From Isoetes taiwanensis (taxonomy: Eukaryota > Streptophyta > Lycopodiopsida > Isoetales > Isoetaceae), in contig JAJEKV010000078.1 in NCBI GenBank assembly GCA_021234155.1, forward strand, positions 4,563,225-4,627,224: a stretch of 64,000 nt of DNA, read 5' to 3'. Within the stretch, counting starts at the first letter, position 1, and every line of letters begins with the position of its first letter. The translations under genes and the position numbers were made by a program. Under the pieces are notes generated by a model. That model saw only the letters and a program-made list of their open reading frames with translations, was not told the origin of the DNA and did not search any database. Below, one piece after another: positions 63,261-64,000 of this stretch.

Positions 63261-64000
63261 CTGCTGTGAAATTGAGAGGTAAGGTTTGCTGCAGAATTCA
63301 AAGATAATTGAGGGGATCAGTGCTGAAAATGACTTAATTCGGGTTTATTGACTCAAACTGCTTCGAATACAGAGTGCTCAACTAGGCCTAAATAGGAACA
63401 AAGCATGGCTTTTGTGAGCGAATTCACCGAATGCAACCTCTTTTATATACCATTTGATTGATTTCGAACTTCCGGACAGGGTCAAACATCTCAGACTGGG
63501 AATATGGCAGTCAAAAAAACTTGAGTCCATCGATTTGCAAAAAATCGATGAAGGCAGACACTTGCAAGTAGTCCCGCTATAAAATTTGGCGTGTTTTTTT
63601 GACAGGTTTTGCACTGGATGTTTATCTCCAAATAGTTTGATTGAGTATTACATGTTAGCCCATTTAATTTTGCTCAAATTTGGTAATCGTTCTCTTATTA
63701 CCGTGTCCTGCCCTTCGTCGCACACCATTTTGGCACTGTTTCATCTGAGCTCCAGCAAACATTTGCCTTTCTACAGCATTCTGTGGAAAATCCAGGTACA
63801 TGCTTACTGAAACCATGTTTATGTGAATTATCTCTGATTTTGGAGATTTAAGAATGCATATGCTATAATTGAAGCCTTTAGAACTAGACGACTGAGAAAG
63901 CTCTGTAATCCTAAGCGTACGAAGGCTGTTCCTGCTTCATGAAGTTTACAGATCTTGAGATGCAATCTACTAATTCTTTCTGAGCACTAGCCAAGCGCCG
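63261..64000. other. Window end, unassigned
   Basis: No supported gene. Short open frames (for example 63586-63810) show no family pattern. Confidence 0.4.

Overview
The window looks like nuclear DNA of a land plant, most likely a fern or another seed-free plant. The supports are a PLS-type pentatricopeptide (PPR) gene remnant, an NPH3/BTB remnant, an HSP20 remnant, plant-like TATA promoters, short GT-AG introns, CACTA and Helitron ends, a Ty3-type gag-protease fragment and a LINE tail. It is mostly transposable-element territory. Almost every recognisable gene is broken, so this is not a typical host gene neighbourhood. Species assignment is inference; no barcode-type gene is present.

Layout. 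0-8 kb: a decayed PPR gene (1.13-2.70 kb), an NPH3 BTB fragment (3.65-4.06 kb), a retroposon with a 14-bp target duplication (4.5-4.8 kb), two fold-back elements and a possible small spliced gene on the minus strand (6.8-7.35 kb). 8.2-9.0 kb: the 3' end of a LINE with an ACTCT tail. 9.10-30.66 kb: a region bounded by CACTA-type termini with subterminal GTCGTT/AACGAC repeats. It holds a 3.3-kb Helitron, a well-phased multi-exon minus-strand gene (13.54-15.23 kb), a kinase-like pseudogene, arrays of a hairpin motif, and a roughly 3.1-kb unit present three times, each ending in a GAA array. 30.7-34.3 kb: small repeats, a SINE-like piece, a 321-bp MITE and an HSP20 pseudogene.

34.295-55.551 kb is the most unusual part: a 21.3-kb block bounded by inverted copies of one sequence, the outer 51 bp identical. 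Only inside this block lies a family of about 15 inverted-repeat hairpins, typically 68-70 bp, with arms like GGATCACACGACGCGAA. They sit between short gene cassettes. The cassettes include a degraded but unmistakable histone H3-like gene with a non-canonical C-terminus, several paralogous coiled-coil genes with a TATA box about 95-105 bp before the ATG, a minus-strand gene with a conserved-looking His/Trp-rich segment, and a 4.5-kb A/G-rich repeated tract. A 3.5-kb Helitron has inserted into it. I read it as one mobile or viral unit, now decayed: either an endogenous large-DNA-virus-like insertion (histone plus intergenic hairpins) or an undescribed giant TIR transposon. Neither capsid, polymerase nor transposase could be recognised, so the class stays open.

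55.6-64 kb: a Ty3-type gag/zinc-knuckle/protease remnant abutting the block, a minus-strand Helitron end, pyrimidine tracts, a broken unidentified minus-strand gene (57.9-60.5 kb), an alternating inverted-repeat cluster, a tRNA-like relic and an exon resembling the plant transposon-associated DUF8039 domain.
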